This document shows, piece by piece, positions 43,101 to 51,398 of a stretch of 64,000 bases of DNA. Within the stretch, counting starts at the first letter, position 1, and each line of letters opens with the position of its first letter. The DNA comes from Dyella flava. Lineage in GTDB: Bacteria; Pseudomonadota; Gammaproteobacteria; Xanthomonadales; Rhodanobacteraceae. The position numbers and the translations under genes are program-made. The notes beneath the pieces are model-generated. The model saw nothing but the letters and a program-made list of their open reading frames with translations. It was not told the origin of the DNA and did no database searches. Location: positions 62,001 through 126,000 of the forward strand of contig NZ_JADIKE010000039.1 of assembly GCF_016904955.1 (NCBI RefSeq), read 5' to 3'.

Positions 43101-43862
43101 ATGGCAATGACCCGCAAGTCTGCCGCGAAGAAGTCCGCGGCTCGCAAGGCACCCAAAGGCGCGAGCAAGAAGAAAGTGGCTAAAAAGTCTGCTGCTACGC
43201 GCAAAAAGGCCGTAAAGAAAGCGGCAGGAAAGGAAGTGGCTAAAAGCGCCGTACGCAAGACGGCGAAGAAGGTTGTTGCCAGGAAAGCGGCGAGCAAGAA
43301 GGCCGTAAAAAAGGCCGTCAAGAAGGCGGTAAAGAACGCCGCCGTACCGAAGGCATTACCGATGCTCGGCAAGCGGAGTCCCGCAAAGAAAGCGTCTACC
43401 AGCAAGACGGTGGGCGGCAAGCCGGTTGTCGCGAAGAAAACTGCCAAAAAGGCTCCCAAGAAGGCTCCCAAGAGCCCGCCCGTAGCCGCGGTTGCAGCGG
43501 CAGCGCCATTGACTGCCACGGGCTCGGCGAGCGCGCCGAAAAAGCTTGCGCCGAAAAAAGCTGCGCCCAGAAAAGCGCCTGCAGAAAAACCCGTTGCGTT
43601 GAAGCCCCCGCACCCTGCTGAAGCCAGCGCGACGTCACCAGTGCCGCATATCAGCCCCGAAGAGGCTGTCGCGCATATCCAGGCGTTGCTGAAGGCCAAG
43701 CAGGAACGTGTAAAACAAGGTCCCGCTTGGCCCGGTGCCACCTCGGCACCGAATGCCGACAACGGTCATTCGAATAACCACAACGGTAATCATTCCAATG
43801 ACCCCGCGCACAATCACACGGCGCATGCGCGTGGCGATCAAAACAAGAACGGCAAAAGCTGA
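43101..43862 (+). CDS. Histone H1-like lysine/alanine-rich protein
   Basis: A 253-residue protein very rich in Lys, Ala and Pro. Residues 1-115 consist largely of AKK, KKAV and RKA repeats like the C-terminal domain of eukaryotic histone H1 and bacterial AlgP or Bph1-like proteins, expected to be disordered and to bind DNA non-specifically. Residues 175-205 have an ordered-looking segment (VPHISPEEAVAHIQALLKAKQER) and the tail is rich in Asn and His (NNHNGNHSND). The ATG used has GGAG 9 nt upstream; 16 more upstream codons are unlikely. Role in nucleoid organisation is inferred. Confidence 0.87.
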   Translation: MAMTRKSAAKKSAARKAPKGASKKKVAKKSAATRKKAVKKAAGKEVAKSAVRKTAKKVVARKAASKKAVKKAVKKAVKNAAVPKALPMLGKRSPAKKASTSKTVGGKPVVAKKTAKKAPKKAPKSPPVAAVAAAAPLTATGSASAPKKLAPKKAAPRKAPAEKPVALKPPHPAEASATSPVPHISPEEAVAHIQALLKAKQERVKQGPAWPGATSAPNADNGHSNNHNGNHSNDPAHNHTAHARGDQNKNGKS

Positions 43863-43896
43863 TCGAAGTTGCCGTAGCGGTTTGTTATCCCTGTAC

Positions 43897-43935
43897 AGGC
43901 CGGCTGCCTTCAAAGCACGCCGGCCTTGTCTTTTT
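43897..43935 (+). terminator. Intrinsic terminator of the histone-like gene
   Basis: AGGCCGGC pairs with GCCGGCCT around a 14-nt loop and is followed by TGTCTTTTT. About 35 nt after the stop codon. Confidence 0.8.
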
Positions 43936-44001
43936 CTGCTCAGGACGCATTTAGCGACAGAGGACTAATTTAGTTTGCGTGGATTGCATGGAGCCCCGGC
44001 C

Positions 44002-44361
44002 ATGAAACACTCGATCAAACGCCTGCTTGCCGGCTTAACGCTGGCAACACTGATGGCTCTCCTTTCCGGTTGTTATATCGCCCCCGGCTACAGTTATGTG
44101 CAGGGCAACGGCGCGGTGGGGGACGCCTACTACGGCACCGGTGTGGTTTACGGTGGTTACCCCTACTATCCTTATTACGGATATTACGGGTACCCCTATG
44201 GCTATTGGGGAGGTTACTGGGGCGGCTATTACGGTTGCTGCTACGGCGGGTATGGGCGCGGACGCTACTACGGTCGTGGTGGTTGGGGTGGCGGTCATGG
44301 CGGATACCACGGCGGATACCATGGCGGCGGCTCGGGCGGTGGCCACTCGGGCGGCCACTGA
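44002..44361 (+). CDS. Gly/Tyr-rich lipoprotein
   Basis: A 119-residue lipoprotein. The signal peptide ends in the lipobox LLSGC (Cys27 of the chosen start). The mature part is almost entirely Gly, Tyr, Trp and His repeats (YYPYYGYYGYPYGYWGGYW, GGYHGGYHGG), so it is low-complexity and probably on the outer membrane. No function is known for such proteins. A longer frame of nine codons upstream lacks support. It precedes the aminopeptidase lipoprotein gene by about 50 bp. Confidence 0.85.
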   Translation: MKHSIKRLLAGLTLATLMALLSGCYIAPGYSYVQGNGAVGDAYYGTGVVYGGYPYYPYYGYYGYPYGYWGGYWGGYYGCCYGGYGRGRYYGRGGWGGGHGGYHGGYHGGGSGGGHSGGH

Positions 44362-44408
44362 GCCAACGGGCTGAGCACGAATAAAGGCGCTTACGTCAGA
44401 ATGCGGGG

Positions 44409-45488
44409 ATGAACCGATCCCGCATTCTTATTCCCGGTGTGAGACTCATTTCCTGCATGCTGGTGGCAGCCGTGCTGAGTGCCTGCGCTGATCTGCGCTA
44501 TTACACACACGTCACGCATGGCGAAAGCGCGTTGCTGCTGCAACGGCGCTCGGTAAAGAAGGTGATTGCCGATCCAGCTACCGATCCGAAGCTTGCCGCG
44601 CGTTTGGGGCTGTCACAGCAGGCGCGGCAGTTTGCTTCCCAGCAGCTGGATCTGCCGCGCAACCGCAGCTACACCTACTATGTCGAACTGCATCGACCCT
44701 ACGTCGTGTGGAATGTCTTTGCCACGCCCCGCTTCTCGGTTGATGCCGTTCTGCAGTGCTTTCCAATTGCTGGCTGTGTGGCCTATCGAGGGTGGTTTGA
44801 CGAGAAAAAGGCCGTGGACAGCGCCAAAAAGCTGCGGGCCAAGGGTGACGATGTCTATGTGGGCGGTGTTCCCGCTTATTCCACCCTTGGTTGGTTTGCC
44901 GATCCCATCCTTAGCAGCATGATGCGTTGGGACGATGACGATCTCGTCGGTACCATTTTCCACGAACTCGCTCATCAGCTGATCTATGTGAAAGGCGATA
45001 CGGCCTTCAACGAAAGCTATGCGATGTTTGTGCAAAACCAGGGTTTGAAGCAATGGCACCGTTCACGTGGTGAACCTGAGGGAGATGATCGCGATCAGGT
45101 CATGGATGATGGTTTCACGCAACTGGTGCTTGATTTGCGCGATCGCTTGAAAATGCTCTATGGGCGCGGCGAGAACGATGCCGCGATGGCCGCAGGCAAG
45201 GAACGCGAGATCGCGGATTTTCGCGCGCGCTATGCAGCCTGGCGTGACAAGAACTGGCCGAACGACCATCGTTACGATGCGTGGGTGGCAGCACCGATCA
45301 ACAATGCCACCTTGCTGCCTTTCGGCCTGTACGACCAATGGGAGCCGGCTTTTGCCGTGCTGTTCAAACAGGCCAATGGGCAATGGCCGGATTTCTATGA
45401 CCGGGTACGTGCTCTGGCGAAAGAGCCAAAGGCCGAACGGGAACAGAGCTTGCGCGATTTGCTGAAATCCTCAGCAAACGCGTCGTAG
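44409..45488 (+). CDS. Putative aminopeptidase lipoprotein (PF10023 family)
   Basis: A 359-residue lipoprotein with lipobox VLSAC (Cys25 or so), so anchored in a membrane on the periplasmic side. The zinc-peptidase motif HELAH with a following acidic residue (FNESYAMFVQNQG) is at about 179-202, and the surrounding sequence matches the predicted aminopeptidase group COG4324. It is expected to trim N-terminal residues from periplasmic peptides. It is on the same strand and close to the Gly/Tyr-rich lipoprotein gene; the pair may be cotranscribed. Activity has not been shown for this family. Confidence 0.85.
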   Translation: MNRSRILIPGVRLISCMLVAAVLSACADLRYYTHVTHGESALLLQRRSVKKVIADPATDPKLAARLGLSQQARQFASQQLDLPRNRSYTYYVELHRPYVVWNVFATPRFSVDAVLQCFPIAGCVAYRGWFDEKKAVDSAKKLRAKGDDVYVGGVPAYSTLGWFADPILSSMMRWDDDDLVGTIFHELAHQLIYVKGDTAFNESYAMFVQNQGLKQWHRSRGEPEGDDRDQVMDDGFTQLVLDLRDRLKMLYGRGENDAAMAAGKEREIADFRARYAAWRDKNWPNDHRYDAWVAAPINNATLLPFGLYDQWEPAFAVLFKQANGQWPDFYDRVRALAKEPKAEREQSLRDLLKSSANAS

Positions 45489-45653
45489 ATTGGGTCTTGC
45501 GGTGTAATCCGGTAGCCAGTGGAGAAGAAGAGACGTGGCGGAGGCGCGAGTTCGACCGCCTGCGATTAACTCTGCGATCTTGTTCGCTCGTTACTTGCCC
45601 TTGTGCCAACTGCTTTGGATTTCCCATGCCCGAACATGCTATGCGTGCATCGC

Positions 45654-46466
45654 CTATGGCGAAACTTTGTGCTGCGCCATGTAGCGCAGATAAGCGAGCA
45701 GGGCGCTCAGATCGGCATCGGAAAGCGACGCCTGCGTCGGAAAGCCAAACATTTTCCCTTCCGGCCAACGCCGCAATGATTGTGGGTTACGGATAAAAGC
45801 CCGCAACATGTCGTCGCTCAGATACTCGGTGGGACTGTGGGGGATGTTCAAATCCGGACCCATCTGCGCGTCGCCTTCGCCATTGAGCGTATGGCAGGTA
45901 AAACAGGTGCGCTGGAATACCGTGTAACCATAACGAATGGGGCTGCTGACGGGCAGCGAAGCAGCAGGTGCCGTAGCGGGAAAGCGAGTGGCGGCATCTT
46001 GTGTACGTTGAATACGCACGATCTGGTAGGGCCATTGCTCGACGCTGATGTTGGCGTCAGCGGGATGGGTCCACACCAGATAGAAGGGGCCGGCGTCACC
46101 TTTGTTGCCGGGAAGCGCCGGCCACGGCTGCCTGGAGTCTTCGATAGCGAGCCACGCTTCGGCGCCAGCCTGATTGAGGATCGCATCGGCGGGTATATCA
46201 ACGGAGAAACCATCGCTTGACACAAACTGCAGGCGGTCGCTGTGTTTCAGCTCGGGCAGCAGGGCGCGCAAGGGGATGGCGCGATACTGCATGCTGCGGC
46301 GGAATGCCACATCCGAAGGAATGCTTATATTTTTTACATCCGGCCGCGCCAGCAACTGGGCCGCAGTCCAGCGATGTAAGCCAAGGTTCGTATCAATACT
46401 TAGATCGGTGGCGTGCAAGGGCAGCATAAAACACAAAGCTAACAAGCTTAGAAAGCGGCGCAACAT
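45654..46466 (-). CDS. Exported c-type cytochrome with molybdopterin-domain-like N-terminal half
   Basis: A 270-residue periplasmic protein with a signal peptide (cleavage near LHAT, residue 19). The N-terminal 130 residues resemble the oxidoreductase molybdopterin-binding fold used in accessory sulfite-oxidase-type proteins (LSIDTNLGLHRW, YRAIPLRALLPELKHSDRLQFVSSDGFSVDIPADAI). The C-terminal part is a mono-haem cytochrome c with the CFTCHTLNGEG haem site and distal Met in EGKMFGFPTQ. It probably passes electrons, but the partner is not apparent in this window. Monocistronic; a long region separates it from pncB. Confidence 0.85.
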   Translation of the reverse strand: MLRRFLSLLALCFMLPLHATDLSIDTNLGLHRWTAAQLLARPDVKNISIPSDVAFRRSMQYRAIPLRALLPELKHSDRLQFVSSDGFSVDIPADAILNQAGAEAWLAIEDSRQPWPALPGNKGDAGPFYLVWTHPADANISVEQWPYQIVRIQRTQDAATRFPATAPAASLPVSSPIRYGYTVFQRTCFTCHTLNGEGDAQMGPDLNIPHSPTEYLSDDMLRAFIRNPQSLRRWPEGKMFGFPTQASLSDADLSALLAYLRYMAQHKVSP

Positions 46467-46840
46467 GCTAATGTCCTTGTAGCGACAAATACTTAGAGTC
46501 GATGCAGATAAAATTGCTGGCGGTTAGGGGCGGTTAGTTATCGAAAAGCTGAACCAAATGAAGGTTAGCCTTGAACTTCATTCGCAGCGCCCACACTAAT
46601 TGTCTGAATCGCCGTGAGGCGACCACCGGATGGCACTGAGCATCGTGACATCCAGGGGTCGGTTCCTATTTTACCCTCCCCCCGGAACGCGACCTAACAA
46701 ACCCCGGCAGTTATTCCCCTGGCTGCCGGGGTTTTATCTTTTCATAGCGATCACTTCGGCAGGATAATTGGTGTGTGCTGCGCTGGCGCGTGGCGATTCC
46801 GTGCTTCGGCATGTCCTCCCCACCGACATGGAACGGATCC
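46467..46840. other. Intergenic region with orphan terminator before pncB
   Basis: About 370 bp between the divergent starts of the cytochrome gene and pncB. No gene is recognised. It contains a strong hairpin terminator at 46698-46735 in the + direction with no reading frame in front of it, so the upstream 150-200 bp may be transcribed as a small RNA or untranslated leader. Confidence 0.5.
46698..46735 (+). terminator. Orphan intrinsic terminator upstream of pncB
   Basis: The stem AACCCCGGCAG (46700-46710) pairs with CTGCCGGGGTT (46723-46733) around a 12-nt loop, and TTATCTT follows. No coding sequence ends before it on the + strand. Confidence 0.8.
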
Positions 46841-48040
46841 ATGATCGTCAGTTCGCTGCTCGATACCGACCTCTACAAATTCTCGATGATGCAGGTGGTA
46901 CTGCATCAATACCCTGCCGCTCATGTTGAGTACCGCTTCAAGTGCCGCAACCCCGGCGTGAATCTGGTGCCCTACATCGATGAGATTCGCGAAGAACTGC
47001 ATGCCCTGTGCAGCCTGCGCTTTACCGAGGCAGAGCTGGAATATCTGCGAAGCTGGCGTTTCATCAAGAGCGACTTCGTCGACTTTCTGGCGTTGTTCCA
47101 GCTCAACGCCAAATACGTGGAGATCACGCCTTCGCCGCTGACGAAGGGTGAGATCGAGATCCGCATCTGCGGACCGTGGTTGCACACCATTCTTTTCGAA
47201 GTGCCGTTGCTCGCGATCGTCAACGAAGTCTATTTCCGCAACACCCATCCGAATCTGGATCTCACGGAAGGGCGCCGGCGTCTGCGTGAGAAGGTTGCGC
47301 TGCTACGCGATACGTCCGGTTATGCCGACTGCCGCATCGCCGACTACGGTACCCGCCGCCGCTTCTCGCGCGAGTGGCATCGGGAAGTGGTGACCAGCCT
47401 GCACGAAGGGCTGGGCCCGCAGCTGGCCGGTACCAGCAATGTCTGGCTGGCGCGGCAACTGGGTCTGCGCCCGTTGGGCACGCTCGCTCACGAATACCTC
47501 CAGGCACATCAGGCACTGGGGCCGCGCCTGCGTGATTCGCAGGTCGCTGCGCTGGAGGCCTGGGCCAAGGAATACCGCGGGGACCTGGGCATTGCCCTCT
47601 CGGATGTCTATGGCCTTACTGCTTTCCTGCGTGACTTCGACATGTACTTCTGCAAGCTGTTCGACGGTACGCGGCATGATTCAGGCGATCCGTTTGCCTG
47701 GGGTGAGCGGGTGCTGGCGCATTACCACGCCAATCGCGTCGACCCGCGCAGCAAGGTGCTGGTATTCAGCGATGGCCTGGATATTCCCAAGGTGATGCAA
47801 CTGTACGAACACTTCCATGGGCGTTGCCAGCTTGCCTTCGGCGTGGGTACCAACCTCACGAATGATGTGGGGCCGGTGCCGCTCAACATCGTGATCAAGA
47901 TGGTTCGCTGCAACGGTCAGCCGGTGGCCAAACTCAGCGACTCGCCGGGCAAGAACATGTGCGAGGACGATGCCTACATTGCTTACCTGCGGCAGGTATT
48001 CGATATTCCGGTACTGGTCGAGACCGAATCCGTGGCGTGA
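46841..48040 (+). CDS. pncB: Nicotinate phosphoribosyltransferase
   Basis: A 399-residue enzyme that converts nicotinate and PRPP to nicotinate mononucleotide in the NAD salvage pathway. LLDTDLYKFSMMQVVLHQYP is the family start. RRRFSREW, GTSNVWLARQLGL, HEYLQAHQALGPR (the conserved region with the catalytic His and PRPP-binding positions), DVYGLTAFLRDFDMYFCKLFDG and GTNLTNDVG are typical. Length equals that of E. coli PncB. An upstream frame of 22 codons is possible but not family-supported. It ends before a bidirectional terminator shared with metQ. Confidence 0.95.
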   Translation: MIVSSLLDTDLYKFSMMQVVLHQYPAAHVEYRFKCRNPGVNLVPYIDEIREELHALCSLRFTEAELEYLRSWRFIKSDFVDFLALFQLNAKYVEITPSPLTKGEIEIRICGPWLHTILFEVPLLAIVNEVYFRNTHPNLDLTEGRRRLREKVALLRDTSGYADCRIADYGTRRRFSREWHREVVTSLHEGLGPQLAGTSNVWLARQLGLRPLGTLAHEYLQAHQALGPRLRDSQVAALEAWAKEYRGDLGIALSDVYGLTAFLRDFDMYFCKLFDGTRHDSGDPFAWGERVLAHYHANRVDPRSKVLVFSDGLDIPKVMQLYEHFHGRCQLAFGVGTNLTNDVGPVPLNIVIKMVRCNGQPVAKLSDSPGKNMCEDDAYIAYLRQVFDIPVLVETESVA

Positions 48041-48057
48041 TTCATGCCTCCACGAAT

Positions 48058-48089
48058 AAAAAAGCCCGCACGGCGATGCGGGCTTTTTA
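48058..48089. terminator. Bidirectional terminator between pncB and metQ
   Basis: AAAGCCCGCA pairs with TGCGGGCTTT around CGGCGA, with A-rich and T-rich flanks so that it works in both directions. Confidence 0.9.
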
Positions 48090-48106
48090 TTGCGAAGAAG
48101 TGCCGA

Positions 48107-48904
48107 TCAGAACGCCGGCAACACGGCACCGTGATATTTCTGTTCGATAAACGCCTTCACTTCCGGACTGGTCAGTGCCTGCGCCAGCTTCTGCACGCGC
48201 GGGTCGTTCTGGTTATCCGGGCGGCCGACCAGGTAATTTACGTAAGGTGAATTCTTGTCCTCGATCAGCAGTGCATCCTTGGTCGGATTAAGCCCTGCGG
48301 CCAACGCATAGTTGGTGTTGATCAGCGCCAGATCCACCTCATCCAGCGTGCGCGGCAGCATCGCCGCTTCCAGTTCCTTGAACTTCAGGTTCTTCGGATT
48401 GGCGATGATGTCCTTGGTGGTCGCCAGTTCGTTGTTCGGATCCTTCAGGGTGATCAGGCCGTTCTTGGCAAGCAGGATCAGGGCGCGGCTGTTGTTGCTC
48501 GGGTCGTTCGGAATGGCGACCGTGGCGCCATCGGGCAGCTGATCGATGGATTTGATCTTGTGCGAGTAGGCCCCGAAGGGTTCGATGTGCACGCCGGTGA
48601 TGATCACCAGGTTGGTGCCGCGCTCGCGGTTATACGCGTCCAGATAAGGCTTGGTCTGGAAGTAGTTCACATCGATGTCCTTTTCGGCCACTTGCGCATT
48701 GGGCTGCACGTAGTCGGCAAACACCTTGATGTCCAGGTTCACCCCTTCCTTGGCCAGGATCGGCTTGACCTCTTTGAGGATCTCCGCGTGCGGCACCGCC
48801 GTGGCGGCCACGGTGAGCGTCTGGGCGTTCGAGTCGCCAGAACCGGAGGATGAGCAGCCAGCCAGGATCAGCGTGGCGGCGAGCAGGGCCATCAGCTTTT
48901 TCAT
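48107..48904 (-). CDS. metQ: Methionine ABC transporter substrate-binding lipoprotein MetQ
   Basis: A 265-residue lipoprotein of the NlpA/MetQ family, the binding component of the methionine importer. The lipobox is LILAGCSSSG with Cys17. LTVAATAVPHAEILKEVKPIL, NYFQTKPYLDAYNRERGTNL, GAYSHKIKSIDQLPDGATVAIPNDPSN and LALINTNYALAAGL are diagnostic. Third gene of metN-metI-metQ (in transcriptional order); a 117-bp gap separates it from metI. Ends at the bidirectional terminator. Confidence 0.95.
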   Translation of the reverse strand: MKKLMALLAATLILAGCSSSGSGDSNAQTLTVAATAVPHAEILKEVKPILAKEGVNLDIKVFADYVQPNAQVAEKDIDVNYFQTKPYLDAYNRERGTNLVIITGVHIEPFGAYSHKIKSIDQLPDGATVAIPNDPSNNSRALILLAKNGLITLKDPNNELATTKDIIANPKNLKFKELEAAMLPRTLDEVDLALINTNYALAAGLNPTKDALLIEDKNSPYVNYLVGRPDNQNDPRVQKLAQALTSPEVKAFIEQKYHGAVLPAF

Positions 48905-49021
48905 AGGATTTTCGTCCTTGTGCGGCGCATCAGAATAGCCGTCCATACGGCCGAATGCAAAGCACTCGCGGCTCGGCACCTAGTCAAGTCATTGAAAAAT
49001 TGAATAAATATCCAGGAAGGG

Positions 49022-49714
49022 TCAGCTGCGGCTGTAATGCGCCACAATCCGGTCTCCCAGCATCTGCAGCAGTTGCACCAGCACGATCAGCAACAGCACC
49101 GTCACCACCATGTAATCGGACTTGTAGCTCAGGTAGCCGTAACGGTAGGCCAGGTCGCCCAGTCCGCCTGCGCCAATGGCGCCGCCCATGGCCGTATAGC
49201 CGACCAGTGCAATCGCCGTGACGGTAACCCCCGCCCAGAGGCTGGCGCGCGCCTCTGGCAGCAGCACGTGGCGGACGATCTGCCAGGTGGTGGCGCCCAT
49301 GGCTTGTGAAGCTTCGATCACACCGCGTTCCACTTCGCGCAGGGCGGTTTCGACCAGGCGCGCAAAGAACGGCGCCGCGCCTATGACCAGCGGCGGTATC
49401 GCGCCGCGTACGCCCAGTTTGGTGCCCACCAGCACATAGGTGAGCGGCATTACCACGATCATCAGGATGATGAAAGGGATCGAGCGCAGCACATTCACCA
49501 CCAGGGACAGCACGCCGTAGAGTTTCGGCATTGCGTGCAACTGGCCCTTGCCGGTGAGGTACAGCAATACACCCAGCGGCAAGCCGATCACGACCGTGAG
49601 CAGCAATGAACCGCTCAGCATCAACAAGGTATCAATGCAGGCCTGACCGAGTTCGCCCCAATCGTCGATATTGGGGAACAGGTTTTGCAGCAGGGGAAGG
49701 CTGGCGGCGATCAT
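49022..49714 (-). CDS. metI: Methionine ABC transporter permease MetI
   Basis: A 230-residue inner-membrane permease with five helices and a binding-protein-dependent transport signature. TLLMLSGSLLLTVVIGLPLGVLLY, LRSIPFIILMIVVMPL and the EAA-type loop GVIEASQAMGATTWQIVRHVLLPEA, which docks on MetN, are present. Its ATG overlaps the stop of metN by 4 nt, so the two are translationally coupled. Confidence 0.95.
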   Translation of the reverse strand: MIAASLPLLQNLFPNIDDWGELGQACIDTLLMLSGSLLLTVVIGLPLGVLLYLTGKGQLHAMPKLYGVLSLVVNVLRSIPFIILMIVVMPLTYVLVGTKLGVRGAIPPLVIGAAPFFARLVETALREVERGVIEASQAMGATTWQIVRHVLLPEARASLWAGVTVTAIALVGYTAMGGAIGAGGLGDLAYRYGYLSYKSDYMVVTVLLLIVLVQLLQMLGDRIVAHYSRS

Positions 49715-50727
49715 CGTGCAAGCTCCTCGATTTCGATGCCTGCATCGCGTAGCGCTTGCAGTGCTTTGTCCACATTGTCCCCTTGCATGGCCAGCGTGAG
49801 CTGGCCGTAGGGAAGATCCTTGATGCGATCGATGCGTCCGGCAAGGATGTTGAAATCCACCCCTGTTTCGCGCGTGACACGCCCTAGCGTGGGCGACCAG
49901 GTGGCTGCGCCGCGGAAGGACAGCCGCATGATGCGTCCGGGCACATGCTGGTAAGGCACGTGCTCACCCGCGGCTTCCTCCGGCAATGCCTCGTTGACGA
50001 AGCGGCGCGTGGTGGCGTGTTGTGGATGCAGGAATACGTCGGCGACGGCGCCGTGTTCCACGATGCGGCCCGCGTCCAGCACCGCTACCCGATCGCAAAC
50101 CCGGCGCACTACATCCATCTCATGAGTGATCAGCACGATGGTGAGTTTCAGCTCGCGGTTGATCTCGGCCAGCAGTTCCAGCACGGAGGCGGTGGTTTGC
50201 GGATCCAGCGCACTGGTGGCTTCATCGCAAAGCAGGATGGAAGGCTGATTGGCCAGCGCGCGTGCAATACCGACGCGTTGTTTCTGACCGCCAGAGAGCT
50301 GTGACGGGAATTTGTTGGCGTGGTCGGCAAGGCCCACCCGTTGCAGCAATTCCTCTACGCGCTGTCGAATCGCTGTCGAATCCTTGCCGCCAGCAATGCG
50401 CATTGGAAAGGCAATGTTTTCGGCCACGGTCTGCGACGAGAGCAGGTTGAAGTGCTGGAAGATCATGCCGATTCGTTGCCGCGCAGCACGCAAGGCGGGA
50501 TCGGGCAGGGCGGTGATGTCCGTGTCCTCGATCAGGATGCGTCCGCCGCTGGGGCGTTCCAGCAGATTGATCAGACGGATAAGCGTCGACTTGCCAGCCC
50601 CGGAATGCCCGATGATGCCGAACACTTCGCCGTCGGCGATCTCGAGGTTGAACGGCTCGAGCGCGGGGATATCCCTGCCGGCAACGCGGTAGGACTTGTG
50701 GACATCGACAAATCGGATCACGGCCAA
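49711..50727 (-). CDS. metN: Methionine ABC transporter ATP-binding protein MetN
   Basis: A 338-residue ATPase. Walker A GHSGAGKST at about 38-46, signature LSGGQKQRVGIARAL, Walker B ILLCDEATSALDP and the switch His in ITHEMD are present. The C-terminal NIL domain (about 255-338) is present; in E. coli MetN it binds methionine and inhibits transport when the cell is replete. First gene of metNIQ. The divergent glutathione peroxidase gene starts about 90 bp upstream, and a 12-bp palindrome lies between them. Confidence 0.95.
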   Translation of the reverse strand: MAVIRFVDVHKSYRVAGRDIPALEPFNLEIADGEVFGIIGHSGAGKSTLIRLINLLERPSGGRILIEDTDITALPDPALRAARQRIGMIFQHFNLLSSQTVAENIAFPMRIAGGKDSTAIRQRVEELLQRVGLADHANKFPSQLSGGQKQRVGIARALANQPSILLCDEATSALDPQTTASVLELLAEINRELKLTIVLITHEMDVVRRVCDRVAVLDAGRIVEHGAVADVFLHPQHATTRRFVNEALPEEAAGEHVPYQHVPGRIMRLSFRGAATWSPTLGRVTRETGVDFNILAGRIDRIKDLPYGQLTLAMQGDNVDKALQALRDAGIEIEELAR

Positions 50728-50792
50728 GCCTGAAAAGGGATCGGAACCGGCATTCTATGCCACCGGGCGTCATGAGAGCTGGAGTAGACTTC

Positions 50793-50804
50793 CATATCGA
50801 TATG
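50793..50804. promoter_or_regulatory. Candidate operator, 12-bp palindrome between metN and gpx
   Basis: CATATCGATATG is a perfect palindrome in the divergent intergenic region, close to the start codon of the peroxidase gene. It could be a binding site for a regulator of either transcription unit. It matches no site I can name with confidence, and a chance occurrence is not excluded. Confidence 0.3.
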
Positions 50805-50819
50805 ACCGGAGCGACCACC

Positions 50820-51299
50820 ATGACCACTGTCTACGACTTCAACGCGCGTGACATCGACGGCCACGACCAGTCGCTGGCCTCCTGGCGCGGCAAGACCATG
50901 TTGATCGTCAACGTCGCCTCCAAATGCGGGTTCACTCCGCAGTACAAGGGGCTGGAAGAGTTGTGGCGCAGCCAGCGGGACAAGGGGCTGGTAGTGCTGG
51001 GTTTCCCTTGTGACCAGTTCGGCCATCAGGAGCCGGGCGACGAGGCCGAGATCAAGAATTTCTGCTCTACCAGCTACGACGTGACCTTTCCGATGTTCGC
51101 CAAGATCGACGTGAACGGCGATAACACGCATCCGCTGTATCAGTGGATGAAGAAGCAGGCTAAGGGTTTGCTGGGCAGCGAGTCGATCAAGTGGAACTTC
51201 ACCAAGTTCCTGATTGATGCCGATGGCAATATGGTGAAGCGTTACGCGCCCAACGATACGCCGGAGAAGATCGGGAAGGATTTGCAGAAACGAGCGTGA
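50820..51299 (+). CDS. Glutathione peroxidase-like thiol peroxidase
   Basis: A 159-residue Cys-type GPx that reduces peroxides, usually with thioredoxin in bacteria. The catalytic Cys is in VNVASKCGFTPQYKGL (about residue 35), followed by GFPCDQFGHQEPG and WNFTKFLIDADGN, which contain the resolving-region and tetrad residues (Gln and Trp). Its length is normal. The upstream frame extends another 21 codons without family similarity. Divergent from metN. Confidence 0.93.
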   Translation: MTTVYDFNARDIDGHDQSLASWRGKTMLIVNVASKCGFTPQYKGLEELWRSQRDKGLVVLGFPCDQFGHQEPGDEAEIKNFCSTSYDVTFPMFAKIDVNGDNTHPLYQWMKKQAKGLLGSESIKWNFTKFLIDADGNMVKRYAPNDTPEKIGKDLQKRA

Positions 51300-51398
51300 T
51301 TCGTCGTGCCTGCTGGTTCGTGATAGCTGATCGGGCCGCACGTCATGCCGGTGCGGCCGGTTGCACGTCGGCAAGAGCTGCGGGTGCTTGCACCTGTT

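Noticed and set aside
46600..46680. A possible tRNA before pncB, because of a GGGGTCGGTTCC-like stretch
   Set aside because: No cloverleaf with a 7-bp acceptor stem, anticodon arm and T-arm could be drawn.
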